DNA of 64,000 bases from Rhodocyclaceae bacterium. Lineage in GTDB: Bacteria; Pseudomonadota; Gammaproteobacteria; Burkholderiales; Rhodocyclaceae. The notes below the pieces were generated by a model, which was not told where the DNA came from, made no database searches, and saw only the letters and a program-made list of their open reading frames with translations. Both the position numbers and the translations under genes were made by a program. Of the stretch, positions 16,831 to 25,758 are shown in pieces (position 1 is the stretch's first letter; each line of letters opens with the position of its first letter). The DNA is taken from contig JADJAS010000007.1 in the NCBI GenBank assembly GCA_016704145.1, forward strand, positions 682,001 through 746,000. Direction: 5' to 3'.

Positions 16831-17718
16831 GTGTGGCTCAGCGTCGCCATCGCCACTGACGCCGGGCACGCCGAAGCGCTCTCGGATGCCCTGCTGGAGG
16901 ACGGCGCGCTCTCCGTCAGCGTGGAAGATGCCGAAGCCGGCACCGAATTCGAGATGCCGCAGTTCGGCGAGCCGGGCAGTCCGGCCACGCCGCTGTGGCG
17001 GCTCAGCAAGCTCGTTGCCCTGTTCGAGCCGGGCACCGACCTCGCCGAGCGTATCGCTGGCGCCGCGCGCAGGATCGGCCTCGACGAGCCGCCGCGCATG
17101 GCATTCGCCGAGGTCCATGAACAAGACTGGGTACGCCTGACCCAATCGCAGTTCGAGCCTATCCGCATCAACGATCGGCTGTGGATCGTGCCGTCCTGGC
17201 ATGTCGCCCCCGACCCGGCCGCCATCAACCTTGAACTTGATCCCGGGCTGGCCTTTGGCACTGGCTCGCACCCGACCACGCGGCTCTGTCTCGAATGGCT
17301 CTGCGCCAAAGTCAGGCGTGGCGACACGCTGCTCGATTATGGCTGCGGTTCCGGCATCCTGGCGCTGGCCGGCGCGAAACTCGGCGCTGGCGATGTGGTG
17401 GGCGTCGACATCGACGAGCGCGCGCTCGAAGCGGCCGCCGAGAATGCCGCCCGCAACCACGTGGGGCTGCGACTCGCGCATTCGCGACAACCGTTGTCCG
17501 AACAGTTCGACATCGTCATCGCCAACATCCTCACCAACCCGCTTTGCGTTCTCGCACCGTTGATCGCCACGCGCGTCAAAGCCGGCGGCCGACTGGCACT
17601 ATCGGGCGTACTGGAAACTCAGGCGGAACAAGTGGTCGCCGCTTATGCGCCATGGGTTTCACTGGCCGTTGGCGCGATGATCGAGGGATGGGTAAGACTC
17701 GAGGGGCGGCGATCATGA
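16831..17718 (+). CDS. prmA: Ribosomal protein L11 methyltransferase
   Basis: A 295-residue SAM-dependent enzyme that trimethylates ribosomal protein L11. It has the substrate-recognition N-terminal domain, the LDPGLAFGTGSHPTT block (about 139-153), SAM motif I LLDYGCGSGILAL (about 169-181), and the catalytic-domain motif IVIANILTNPL. The start is a GTG at 16831, two bases after the accC stop. Its end overlaps the next gene in an ATGA. Confidence 0.95.
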   Translation: MWLSVAIATDAGHAEALSDALLEDGALSVSVEDAEAGTEFEMPQFGEPGSPATPLWRLSKLVALFEPGTDLAERIAGAARRIGLDEPPRMAFAEVHEQDWVRLTQSQFEPIRINDRLWIVPSWHVAPDPAAINLELDPGLAFGTGSHPTTRLCLEWLCAKVRRGDTLLDYGCGSGILALAGAKLGAGDVVGVDIDERALEAAAENAARNHVGLRLAHSRQPLSEQFDIVIANILTNPLCVLAPLIATRVKAGGRLALSGVLETQAEQVVAAYAPWVSLAVGAMIEGWVRLEGRRS

Positions 17719-18575
17719 TGTTTACCCGTTGTCCCGACTGCGGTACCGCGTTCCGCGTCGTCCCCGCGCAGCTCAAGGCTCGTCAAGGCTGGGTACGTTG
17801 CGGCCAATGCATGGCGTCGTTCGACGCGCTGGCATCGCTGGCCGAGGACGCTGGCGAGATGCCACCGCCCATGGAAGCGGGCACCATTGCTGCCGACATC
17901 GCCGCCCCGTCCCCGGAAGTCGTTCTGCCATCGTCCGACGCCGCCGACGAGCAGCCACCCGACGATCGCCTCGAACCGACCATGGCGCCCGCCGCCGAGT
18001 TGGCGGCGGCGCCCGAACCATCGGCGGAGCTCGCACCGCCAACTCCGACCGCGCCGGCAGCGCTCCCCGAACCGCGGTTGCACGAGATATCGTCGGGCCG
18101 GCGCAGCGGGCCTTGGCTCGTCGGTGGCGCGCTGGCGCTGGCCGCGTTGTCGATGCAGGCTGCCGTGCATTTCCGCGCCACGCTGGCCGCCCGCCTGCCG
18201 GAGGCAAGGCCATTGCTGGCGGCGCTTTGCGAACCGATCGGCTGCGCACTCGAGCCGCCGCGGCAGATCGATCTGATCGAAATCGAAAGCTCCGACCTGA
18301 CGCCCGACCCGCAGACGCCCGGGCACTTGCAACTCGTCGCGACGCTGCGCAACAAGGCCTCCTTCGCGCAGGCGTGGCCCCATCTCGAACTGACGCTCAC
18401 CGACGTCAGTGATCGCGCGCTGCTGCGCCGGGCGCTGGCGCCGGCCGAATACCTGCCGGCGACCGCGCCAGCCAAGGACGGCTTCGTTGCCGGTGGCGAC
18501 CGCGTCGTCCATCTCGACCTGCACGCGGCCGACACCCCGGCGGTCGGCTACCGGCTTTACCTTTTCTACCCTTGA
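17715..18575 (+). CDS. Zinc-ribbon plus DUF3426 membrane protein
   Basis: A 286-residue protein with an N-terminal MJ0042-type zinc ribbon (C6-x2-C9, later C-x2-C in VRCGQCMASF). A Pro/Ala/Glu-rich linker (about 45-125), one transmembrane helix (about 132-152, WLVGGALALAALSMQAAV) and a C-terminal DUF3426 domain follow. Function is unknown; it is commonly encoded right after prmA in Betaproteobacteria. The ATG at 17715 overlaps the prmA stop. Confidence 0.85.
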   Translation: MMFTRCPDCGTAFRVVPAQLKARQGWVRCGQCMASFDALASLAEDAGEMPPPMEAGTIAADIAAPSPEVVLPSSDAADEQPPDDRLEPTMAPAAELAAAPEPSAELAPPTPTAPAALPEPRLHEISSGRRSGPWLVGGALALAALSMQAAVHFRATLAARLPEARPLLAALCEPIGCALEPPRQIDLIEIESSDLTPDPQTPGHLQLVATLRNKASFAQAWPHLELTLTDVSDRALLRRALAPAEYLPATAPAKDGFVAGGDRVVHLDLHAADTPAVGYRLYLFYP

Positions 18576-18585
18576 TGATCCAGCC

Positions 18586-19518
18586 ATGAAAACCCTGATA
18601 TGCGGTTCGCTCGCCTACGACACCATCATGGTGTTCAATGATCGATTCAAGCACCACATCCTGCCGGAGCAGATTCACATCCTCAACGTTTCCTTCCTCG
18701 TCCCCGACATGCGGCGGGAATACGGGGGTTGCGCGGGCAACATCGCCTACAACCTGAAGCTGCTCGGCGGCGAGCCCGCCATCATGGCCACGGTCGGCGA
18801 CGACAGCGGTCTCTACATGCAACGACTCGACCATCTCGGCATCGACCGCGGCCATGTTCGCCTGGTCGCCGGCAGTTACACCGCCCAGGCCTTCATTACC
18901 ACGGACATGGACGACAACCAGATCACCGCCTTCCATCCCGGCGCGATGAACCACTCACACGCCAACAGCATCCATGACGCGCGCGACGTCGCGCTCGGCA
19001 TCGTCTCGCCGGACGGTCGCGACGGCATGCTTGCCCATGCCCGGCAATTCCACGAGGCGGGCATCCCCTTCGTCTTCGATCCCGGCCAGGGGCTGCCGAT
19101 GTTCAATGGCGAGGAATTGCTCGGCTTCCTGAGACTGGCCGATTGGTGCACGGTGAACGATTACGAGGCCAGACTGCTGGGCGAGCGCACCGGCCACAGC
19201 CTGGAAGCCCTGGCCGGTGAGGTGAAGGCCTTGATCGTGACGCTCGGCGGCCAAGGCTCGACCATTTACACCGACGGCCGCCGGATCGACATCCCCTGCA
19301 CCGAACCCGACACCGTGGCCGACCCCACCGGCTGCGGCGACGCTTATCGCGCCGGTTTGCTCCATGGCATCGCCCGCGGCTGGGCCTGGGAGAAGACCGG
19401 CCGCCTAGCCTCGCTGATGGGTGCGCTGAAGATCGCGCATCGCGGCGGCCAGAACCACAAGGTCGCGCGCGAGGATATCGCCGCCCGCTTCCACCGCGCC
19501 CACGGGGAATCCCTGTAG
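18586..19518 (+). CDS. PfkB-family carbohydrate/adenosine kinase
   Basis: A 310-residue ribokinase-like enzyme that phosphorylates a sugar or nucleoside with ATP in the cytoplasm. The N-terminal substrate region (YGGCAGNIAYNLKLLGG, about 46-62) and the C-terminal PfkB signature DPTGCGDAYRAG (about 246-257), with the catalytic Asp252, are clear. The sequence resembles the adenosine kinase-like subgroup, but the substrate cannot be assigned. It lies 10 bp after the DUF3426 gene. Confidence 0.85.
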   Translation: MKTLICGSLAYDTIMVFNDRFKHHILPEQIHILNVSFLVPDMRREYGGCAGNIAYNLKLLGGEPAIMATVGDDSGLYMQRLDHLGIDRGHVRLVAGSYTAQAFITTDMDDNQITAFHPGAMNHSHANSIHDARDVALGIVSPDGRDGMLAHARQFHEAGIPFVFDPGQGLPMFNGEELLGFLRLADWCTVNDYEARLLGERTGHSLEALAGEVKALIVTLGGQGSTIYTDGRRIDIPCTEPDTVADPTGCGDAYRAGLLHGIARGWAWEKTGRLASLMGALKIAHRGGQNHKVAREDIAARFHRAHGESL

Positions 19519-19521
19519 GCA

Positions 19522-20262
19522 GTGAGTCGGAGTCTCCGTTCGGCGGTTCGCCTGTGCCGTTGCGCCCTGCATCTGTGCTGGGGCGTGGCGGCGGCGATCG
19601 TCCTACCATGGCTGTCGCCGGAAGCGCGGTCTTTCCTCGTCGCGCGCTGGTCACGACAGTTGCTCGATGTACTGGGTATCCAGATCGAGGTCGATGGCAC
19701 ACCACCGACTCGCGGCCTGCTCGTCGCCAACCACATCTCATGGGTCGATATTTTCGCCATCAATGCTTCCGCGACCACGACGTTCCTCGCCAAGGATGAA
19801 GTCCGCGACTGGCCGGCGATCGGCTGGCTGGCCGAACGGGCGGGCACGCTGTTCCTCGAGCGCGGGTCGCGCGCCGCCGCCCAGCGGGCCCGTCGGCTCC
19901 TGATCGACGAACTGCGTCGAGGCAATCGCGTCGGCGTGTTTCCCGAGGGCACCACCAGCCTCGGCGAGCAGGTTATGCCGTTCCATGGAGCCCTGTTCCA
20001 GTCGGCGATCGACGCCGAGGCAACCGTGGCGCCGGTGCTGTTGCGCTACACCGAAGCCGACGGCCGACCGACGACCGCGGCGGCGTATGTCGGCGACACC
20101 AGCCTATGGCAGTGCGTGCGCGGCATCGCCGCCACCGGGGGTCTGACCGCGCATGTGGCATTCCTCCCGCCGATCGACAGCGGCGCCGGCATCGACCGTC
20201 GCCATCTGGCCCACCGAAGTCATCAGGCCATCAGTCATGCGCTCCGGCGCGCGTCAAGGTAG
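19522..20262 (+). CDS. PlsC-like lysophospholipid acyltransferase, 3' end altered by an IS
   Basis: A 246-residue membrane-associated acyltransferase with the H-x4-D motif at H71-D76 (NHISWVD) and the acyl-acceptor motif VFPEGTTS (about 135-142). It acylates a lysophospholipid, probably 1-acylglycerol-3-phosphate or lyso-ornithine lipid. It starts at a GTG 3 bp after the kinase gene. The final codons (RRASR and stop TAG) lie in the left end of IS3 copy 1. Joining the flanks at the GCTC duplication restores a frame ending ALSRATHPHPPGST, so the native tail has been replaced. The effect is probably mild because both motifs are upstream. Confidence 0.88.
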   Translation: MSRSLRSAVRLCRCALHLCWGVAAAIVLPWLSPEARSFLVARWSRQLLDVLGIQIEVDGTPPTRGLLVANHISWVDIFAINASATTTFLAKDEVRDWPAIGWLAERAGTLFLERGSRAAAQRARRLLIDELRRGNRVGVFPEGTTSLGEQVMPFHGALFQSAIDAEATVAPVLLRYTEADGRPTTAAAYVGDTSLWQCVRGIAATGGLTAHVAFLPPIDSGAGIDRRHLAHRSHQAISHALRRASR

Positions 20263-20274
20263 TTGTCGCCTCGG

Positions 20275-21366
20275 TCATGCAGCCAACGGTTGAATATGGT
20301 TACCTGGCAAATGCGTCTTTATGACGGAGTCGCGTTCGGGGTTGAGCGTCACGGCGCCGATCGGTGCCCAGTTTCGAGTGTTGCCGGACCAACGTGCGGG
20401 ATTGCGTTCGCGGGCCCGAAGGTACAAGTCATGTCGTGCAGCGAGAATGGCATGATCGGCCCCGGCATGGCGTTGAGCCGGGCTGACGTAGCGAATGCCG
20501 CTGTGACGGTGGTTGAAGTTGTACCAGTGCACGAAATCGGCGGCCCAGATACGCGCTTGGTCGAGGTCGGCAAAGCCCCTGGTGGGGAACTCGGGCCGAT
20601 ACTTGGCGGTACGAAACAGCGACTCGGCATAGGCGTTGTCATCACTGACGCGCGGCCGGGAGTACGATGGCTTGACACCCAGCCAGTTGAGCATCGCCAG
20701 CACCGTCGTCGCCTTCAGCGTCGAGCCATTGTCGCCGTGCAGCACGGGCTTGGTGCCAAGGGCGGCGATGCCCTCGGCCAGCGCGGTACGGCGCACCAGA
20801 TATGCGGCATGGTCGGCGTGATCGGCGTCATGCACCTCCCAACCCACGATCTTGCGGCTGTACAGGTCCAGGATCAGATACAGGTGGAACCATCGTCCCA
20901 TCACCTGTGCGGGCAGATAGGTCATGTCCCAGCACCATACTTGGCGCGGTTCGGTGGCGATGTGCGTGGTGGGCGGCCGGACCACCTTGGGCACCTTGGC
21001 ACGCCCGCGGTGAGCGGTTTGTCCGTGGGCCTTCAGCACGCGGCTGAAGGTGGATTCGCTGGCCAGATAGACACCTTCGTCGGCGAGCATGGGTACGATG
21101 CGCGCCGGTGGCACGGCGGCAAAGCGCGGCTCATTAGCCACGGCCAGCAGGTGCGCACGCTCCGCCTCGGAGAGGGCATGACTGGGCGTTGCTCGCACCG
21201 CCTGCGGCCGTCCATCACCGCTGACGAGGCCATCGGCGGCCTGCCAGCGCTGGAGGGTACGCAGATCGATGCCGGCAATCTCGCAGGCCGGCCTGAGCCG
21301 CGCGCCGGCGGCATGCGCACCATGGATATCTCGGGCCAACGCCTGGCGATCTTCGAGGCCGATCAT
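20275..21366 (-). CDS. IS3-family transposase OrfB (copy 1, intact DDE)
   Basis: A 363-residue integrase-fold catalytic subunit. The N-terminal HTH_21-like part is followed by an rve domain with the DDE triad: D in WCWDMTYLP, D in VLHGDNGST and E in DNAYAESLFRTAK, with the usual spacing of the second D and the E. The open frame extends upstream across the slippery run in the orfB frame, consistent with production as an OrfAB fusion. No damage is visible, so this copy could be active. Confidence 0.92.
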   Translation of the reverse strand: MIGLEDRQALARDIHGAHAAGARLRPACEIAGIDLRTLQRWQAADGLVSGDGRPQAVRATPSHALSEAERAHLLAVANEPRFAAVPPARIVPMLADEGVYLASESTFSRVLKAHGQTAHRGRAKVPKVVRPPTTHIATEPRQVWCWDMTYLPAQVMGRWFHLYLILDLYSRKIVGWEVHDADHADHAAYLVRRTALAEGIAALGTKPVLHGDNGSTLKATTVLAMLNWLGVKPSYSRPRVSDDNAYAESLFRTAKYRPEFPTRGFADLDQARIWAADFVHWYNFNHRHSGIRYVSPAQRHAGADHAILAARHDLYLRARERNPARWSGNTRNWAPIGAVTLNPERDSVIKTHLPGNHIQPLAA

Positions 21367-21836
21367 TCGCCCTCTCCCTTGTTGAAGATCGCCGCGACTT
21401 TTTTTGACAGCACCAGCAGCGCGGCTGTCTCGGCCAGGGCCCGGTCCTTGCGCAGCAGCTCTCGTTCCAGCTCCTTGATGCGCTTCTTGTCTTGTCGCGT
21501 GGCCTGCGGGCTGGCCCGGGCCTCTTCCGGTTCCGCCAGCGCCGTGGTGGCATTGAGGCGCCACTTGTCCAACTCGGCGGGGTATACGCCATGCTCACGG
21601 CACCACGCGTTCTTGCCCGCTTCGCTCATTGCCGCCGTGGTAATCACCGCCTCAAGCCGGGCGCCCGCAGTCCAGGCCCGCCCGAGGGCGGGCCTGGACT
21701 GCGCGTCCTCCCGCCAGCGTTCCAATGTCTGCACTGACACTCCAATCTCTTTCGCCAATGCACCTGCATCGGCGCTCTCCGGCGGCAGCAATCGCCCCAC
21801 CGTCCTGTTCCTGAATGCTTCCCCGTACCGTGCCAT
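21363..21836 (-). CDS. IS3-family transposase OrfA (copy 1)
   Basis: A 157-residue DNA-binding subunit. It has an N-terminal helix-turn-helix (ALAKEIGVSVQTLERWRED) and a C-terminal leucine-zipper-like coiled coil (KKRIKELERELLRKDRAL). Near its end the codons cross an A7 run where a -1 slip would join it to orfB, making the OrfAB transposase typical of IS3 elements. Its stop overlaps the orfB ATG in an ATGA. Confidence 0.88.
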   Translation of the reverse strand: MARYGEAFRNRTVGRLLPPESADAGALAKEIGVSVQTLERWREDAQSRPALGRAWTAGARLEAVITTAAMSEAGKNAWCREHGVYPAELDKWRLNATTALAEPEEARASPQATRQDKKRIKELERELLRKDRALAETAALLVLSKKVAAIFNKGEGE

Positions 21837-21916
21837 CGTCCATCCTTATCGCCCCCAGGTTCAAGATCATATCGGGGCGACAACTATTCTGACGCGGGGG
21901 GGCTCTCTCGCGCGAC

Positions 21917-22753
21917 TCATCCCCATCCTCCTGGTTCGACCTGACACCGGCACGGCAACTGGAATATTCTCTGATCCTCCAGGCGAACCGCGGTCAGGCT
22001 GCCGCCCCAGAGGCAGCCGGAATCGAGCGCAAGCAGGTTCTTTTCGCGTCGGAATCCCAGCGCCGACCAATGGCCGCAGATCAGCACGTGATCGGCGCTG
22101 TGGCGCCCTGGTACCTGGAACCACGGCATGCAGCCGGCCGGGCCGCGGTCGGGCGGTCCCTTCGACCCCGGCGCGCGAAACTCCATGACGCCATCGGCCG
22201 TGCAAAAGCGCATGCGCGTCATGGCATTCACCACTATGCGCAGGCGATCCCAGCCTGTCAGTCCGTCATGCCACGAGGTCGGTTCCGAACCCCACATGTT
22301 GGCGAGGAAATTGCGGTAGTCCGGGCCGACGAGTGCGATGCCAGCCTCCCGCGACAATTCGTCGGCCATCGCCACGGACCATTGCGGCAACAAGCCGGCA
22401 TGGACCATCGCGTACTCGTCTTCGACGTGGAACAGCGGCCGCGTGCGCAGCCAGGCCACCAGTTCGTCGCGGTCGGGCGAGGCCAGCACCTCGGCCAGCG
22501 TATCCTCGTGGCTGACTTTGCCGAACCCTTCCGCCTGCATGACGAGATGCAGGTCATGGTTGCCCAACACCACGACTGCGCGCTCACCCAGACCCTTGAC
22601 GAAACGCAGGACTTGCAGCGACGCCGGGCCGCGATTGACCAGATCGCCGACCAGCCAGAGCCGGTCTCGACTTGGCGAGAACCCGATGTAATCGAGCAGA
22701 CGGGAGAATTCGTCGAAGCAACCCTGAATGTCGCCTATCGCGTAAGTAGCCAT
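21917..22753 (-). CDS. apaH: Symmetrical bis(5'-nucleosyl)-tetraphosphatase
   Basis: A 278-residue metallophosphoesterase that splits Ap4A into two ADP. Metal-binding motifs are GDIQGC (D8), VGDLVNRGP (about 35-43), LGNHDLH (about 63-69) and the late VHAGLLPQW and ICGHW blocks. The length is as in E. coli. The stop lies 15 bp beyond the IS3 copy 1 end, so the gene is intact. Joining the flanks shows the acyltransferase gene would originally have overlapped its 3' end. Confidence 0.95.
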   Translation of the reverse strand: MATYAIGDIQGCFDEFSRLLDYIGFSPSRDRLWLVGDLVNRGPASLQVLRFVKGLGERAVVVLGNHDLHLVMQAEGFGKVSHEDTLAEVLASPDRDELVAWLRTRPLFHVEDEYAMVHAGLLPQWSVAMADELSREAGIALVGPDYRNFLANMWGSEPTSWHDGLTGWDRLRIVVNAMTRMRFCTADGVMEFRAPGSKGPPDRGPAGCMPWFQVPGRHSADHVLICGHWSALGFRREKNLLALDSGCLWGGSLTAVRLEDQRIFQLPCRCQVEPGGWG

Positions 22754-22784
22754 GGGCGCAGTCTACCCGGACTGCACCGGACGA

Positions 22785-24683
22785 TCAGAGGCGTGCGCTG
22801 TCCGCGGGGCCGGTCATGACCACCGCCTTGAGGTCCGGCCGCACCGAGGGCTGATACTCCGGCACCCACCGCCGCAGGTCGCGGCGAACTTCGGCGTCCG
22901 ACTTCGGCGCCGGCGCCTTCAACCACTCCAGCAGTTCATCGAGCCAGCCCGCCGGCACCATGCGCGCCTTGGCGATGCGAAGTTTCGGGTGGTGCGTCGG
23001 ACGGGTATGCTCGTCGTCGGAGAGCAGCTCCTCGTACAGCTTCTCGCCAGGGCGCAGTCCCGTGTATACAATTTTGATCTCGTCCTCGCCGCGTCCGGAT
23101 AGCCGAATCATGTCGCGCGCCAGATCGGCGATGCGCACGGGTTCGCCCATGTCGAGCACAAAGATTTCGCCGCCCTTGCCCATGGCGGCGGCTTCCAGCA
23201 CCAGTTGCGAGGACTCCGGGATCGACATGAAGTAGCGAGTGATCTCGGGGTGCGTCACCGTTACCGGCCCACCGCGGGCGATTTGGGCGCGGAACTTCGG
23301 AATCACGCTGCCGGTACTGCCCAGCACGTTGCCGAAACGCACCATCTCGAAATGTGTGGCGCCGCCGCCACCTTCCAGCGCCTGGCAGACCATCTCCGCC
23401 AGCCGCTTGGTGGCGCCCATCACATTAGTCGGATTCACCGCCTTGTCGGTCGAGACCAGCACGAACTTGGGAACCTTGGTGCGCTGCGCGGCCAACGCCA
23501 CGACATAGGTGCCATAGACATTGTTGCGCACCGCCTGCCAGGTATTGTGTTCCTCCATCAGCGGTACATGCTTGTAGGCCGCCGCGTGAAACACCACCGA
23601 AGGTGTGTGGCGACGCATGACTTCGCCCAGCCAAAGACCATCCTTGACATCGCCGGCGAGCGGCACCAGCGCCACCTCGGGGAAATGCTCGGTCAGTTCC
23701 TCGACAAGTTCGTAGAGGGCAAACTCGTTGTTCTCGAACAGGACGAGCTGCGCCGGCTGCTGGCGCGCAATCTGGCGACATAATTCACTGCCGATCGAAC
23801 CGCCGGCGCCCGTCACCATCACCACGCGCTCGCACAGCAGCTCGCGTACTTCGGGCGTATCGATGCGTACCGGCGAGCGCCCCAGTAGATCCTCCAGATC
23901 CACCGGGCGCACGTGATCGACGCGATCGCGCTTGAGCAGCAACTGCTCGGTCGAGGGCACGGTGTACGCCGTGACCCCCGCGCGGACACACAAGGAACTC
24001 ACGCGCTGACGAACTTCGTCGGACACCGAGGGCATGGCGAGAATCACGTGATTGACTTTCAGCGCCTTGGTCCAGTAGCCAAGCTCGCTCAGCGGCCCGA
24101 ACACCCGCTGGCCCAGGAGTTCCCGATGCTGCTTGGCCGAATCGTCGTCGAGAAAACCGAGAACCCGCCACTCGTGCGAACGGGCCAGTTCCTGCACCAA
24201 ACCCGCGCCCGAGCGGCCCGCGCCCAGGATCAGCACCGGCTTGCGTCCTGAACTCAACGTGTTGTAAAGCAGATGTTCCTTCCACATCCGATAGGCTGCC
24301 CGGCCTCCACCCATCAGCAGGACCAGCAAAATCGGATAGAGGATCGCAACGCTGCGAGGAATACCCGGCGCCGGAGCGAGGAACGCCACCAAGGCACCGA
24401 GCACGGTGGAAATCGACGCGGCCTGAAGAATGCGCCGCAGATCCGGCAGGCTGGAAAAGAACCAGATGCCCAAGTAGAGGCCAGAGAGCCTGAATACCAC
24501 CGCCTGCAAGGGAATCAGGACGGCCAGCGTACCGCCGATCAGGGGCCAGTAATCGGCAGGCAGGGAAAAATCCGACCAAAGGCCAAAGGCACCCAGCCAA
24601 GCCAAAACAACAGCCAGCAAGTCGAACAGGAACACGGCCACCGATCGCCACTTGCCCTGGAACGCCGATTCAATTCGATCCAT
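22785..24683 (-). CDS. FlaA1/CapD/WbpM-type nucleotide-sugar 4,6-dehydratase
   Basis: A 632-residue membrane enzyme with about four N-terminal transmembrane helices (to about residue 120). A first Rossmann-like region (VLILGAGRSGAGLVQ, about 149-163) and a catalytic SDR domain with VTGAGGSIGSE (about 289-299) and STDKAVNPTNVMGATK (about 409-424) follow. Enzymes of this type convert UDP-GlcNAc to the 4-keto-6-deoxy intermediate for QuiNAc/FucNAc-type sugars. It is the last gene of the leftward polysaccharide cluster, next to a WbpL-like transferase, a pairing common in O-antigen loci. Confidence 0.92.
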   Translation of the reverse strand: MDRIESAFQGKWRSVAVFLFDLLAVVLAWLGAFGLWSDFSLPADYWPLIGGTLAVLIPLQAVVFRLSGLYLGIWFFSSLPDLRRILQAASISTVLGALVAFLAPAPGIPRSVAILYPILLVLLMGGGRAAYRMWKEHLLYNTLSSGRKPVLILGAGRSGAGLVQELARSHEWRVLGFLDDDSAKQHRELLGQRVFGPLSELGYWTKALKVNHVILAMPSVSDEVRQRVSSLCVRAGVTAYTVPSTEQLLLKRDRVDHVRPVDLEDLLGRSPVRIDTPEVRELLCERVVMVTGAGGSIGSELCRQIARQQPAQLVLFENNEFALYELVEELTEHFPEVALVPLAGDVKDGLWLGEVMRRHTPSVVFHAAAYKHVPLMEEHNTWQAVRNNVYGTYVVALAAQRTKVPKFVLVSTDKAVNPTNVMGATKRLAEMVCQALEGGGGATHFEMVRFGNVLGSTGSVIPKFRAQIARGGPVTVTHPEITRYFMSIPESSQLVLEAAAMGKGGEIFVLDMGEPVRIADLARDMIRLSGRGEDEIKIVYTGLRPGEKLYEELLSDDEHTRPTHHPKLRIAKARMVPAGWLDELLEWLKAPAPKSDAEVRRDLRRWVPEYQPSVRPDLKAVVMTGPADSARL

Positions 24684-24789
24684 GCGCTGGCATCCGCAAT
24701 GGTTGGTACTGGACGATGATAAGCATGAAGGTGTGGATTATATGCTCCGAAGAAACCCAGAATCCATGAAGAATTTGTGCTTTAAAGAC

Positions 24790-25758
24790 TCAGGCCCGAC
24801 CCGGGTTGCGGTTGGTCGTGCGCCTCTCGATCACTATCCACGCCCCCATGTAAATCGCCAACCACACGAACAACGCGCCAGCCTGCAATGCCGATGACGC
24901 GCTTCTCGCAAACAGGGCAGTTACGGCGGCGGCAGCCATCAGTACCCACGCCGCCAGCACCAGCCTGCGATGAGTCCAGCCCGCCAAAATCAAGCGCTGG
25001 TAGGCATGCTCGCGGTGAGCTTGCCAAACCCGCTCGCCCCTGAGCAAACGTCGCCAAAGGGTGACAGTCGCATCGACGATGAACGGAGAAAACACCAGGA
25101 TCGGAAACCACGCGGGCCAAATTCCTTCCCGCCAGCCGAGAATGCCCAAGGTTCCGGCAAGGAAACCGAGCGGAATGGAACCTGCATCGCCCATGAACAC
25201 CTTTGCCGGGGGAAAATTGAAGGCCAGAAAGCCGATGGCGGCGCCGGCAATCGCCATGCACGTCATGGACAACTCCGGGGTATGCGCCCACGCCGCCAAG
25301 CTATAGGCGCCGAAGCCGATCACCGCCATGCCGCCGGCGAGTCCATCGGCACCGTCCATGAAGTTGTAAAGATTGGTCATCCAGGCCAACGCGAGCATCG
25401 CCGGCAGCGCAACGGCCCATGGAATTCCGAGTCCCCACACGGCCACGCCGGCAGCCAGCAACTGCCCCAGCAAGCGCGGCACGACGGGCAAGGGCCGCAG
25501 ATCGTCGGCCAACGAGAATATGAACAATCCGGACGCTGCGGCAAGGATCGGCATGGGCACATGCTGAAAGGACAGCAGTGGCAGCGCCGCCACGATGCCT
25601 CCCGCCATGGCGATACCGCCGATGCGCGGCATGGCGCCAACGTGCAACGAACGATCGTTGGCGTGATCGAGCGGCATGCCCGCGGCTCGACGAAGCCATA
25701 GGAAGAGAATCGCCAGCGTGGCCGCCGCCGCGATCAAACCAGGAAGCGCGAAGCTCAT
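24790..25758 (-). CDS. Undecaprenyl-phosphate sugar-1-phosphate transferase (WecA/WbpL family)
   Basis: A 322-residue polytopic enzyme of the MraY/WecA superfamily that starts O-unit synthesis by moving a HexNAc-1-phosphate onto undecaprenyl phosphate. Typical motifs are RSLHVGAMPRIGG (about 35-47), LADDLRPLP (about 82-90), NLYNFMDGADGLAGG (about 124-138), FMGDAGSIPLG (about 178-188) and the HREHAYQR loop (about 242-249). About ten transmembrane helices are expected. Its ATG overlaps the previous gene's stop (ATGA). Confidence 0.92.
   Translation of the reverse strand: MSFALPGLIAAAATLAILFLWLRRAAGMPLDHANDRSLHVGAMPRIGGIAMAGGIVAALPLLSFQHVPMPILAAASGLFIFSLADDLRPLPVVPRLLGQLLAAGVAVWGLGIPWAVALPAMLALAWMTNLYNFMDGADGLAGGMAVIGFGAYSLAAWAHTPELSMTCMAIAGAAIGFLAFNFPPAKVFMGDAGSIPLGFLAGTLGILGWREGIWPAWFPILVFSPFIVDATVTLWRRLLRGERVWQAHREHAYQRLILAGWTHRRLVLAAWVLMAAAAVTALFARSASSALQAGALFVWLAIYMGAWIVIERRTTNRNPGRA

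Larger units (their letters stand above)
20245..21901 (-). mobile_element. IS3-family insertion sequence, copy 1 (1657 bp)
   Basis: The boundaries come from comparing the two copies in this window. The element begins CGGCGCGCGTCAAGG and ends TGACGCGGGGGG. The two ends form an imperfect inverted repeat of about 26 bp whose best part is TAGTTGTCGCC. A 4-bp direct repeat GCTC flanks it (20241-20244 and 21902-21905). It carries overlapping orfA and orfB read leftward with an A7 slippery run (coding strand) at 21399-21405. It lies between the acyltransferase gene and apaH. Confidence 0.9.
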
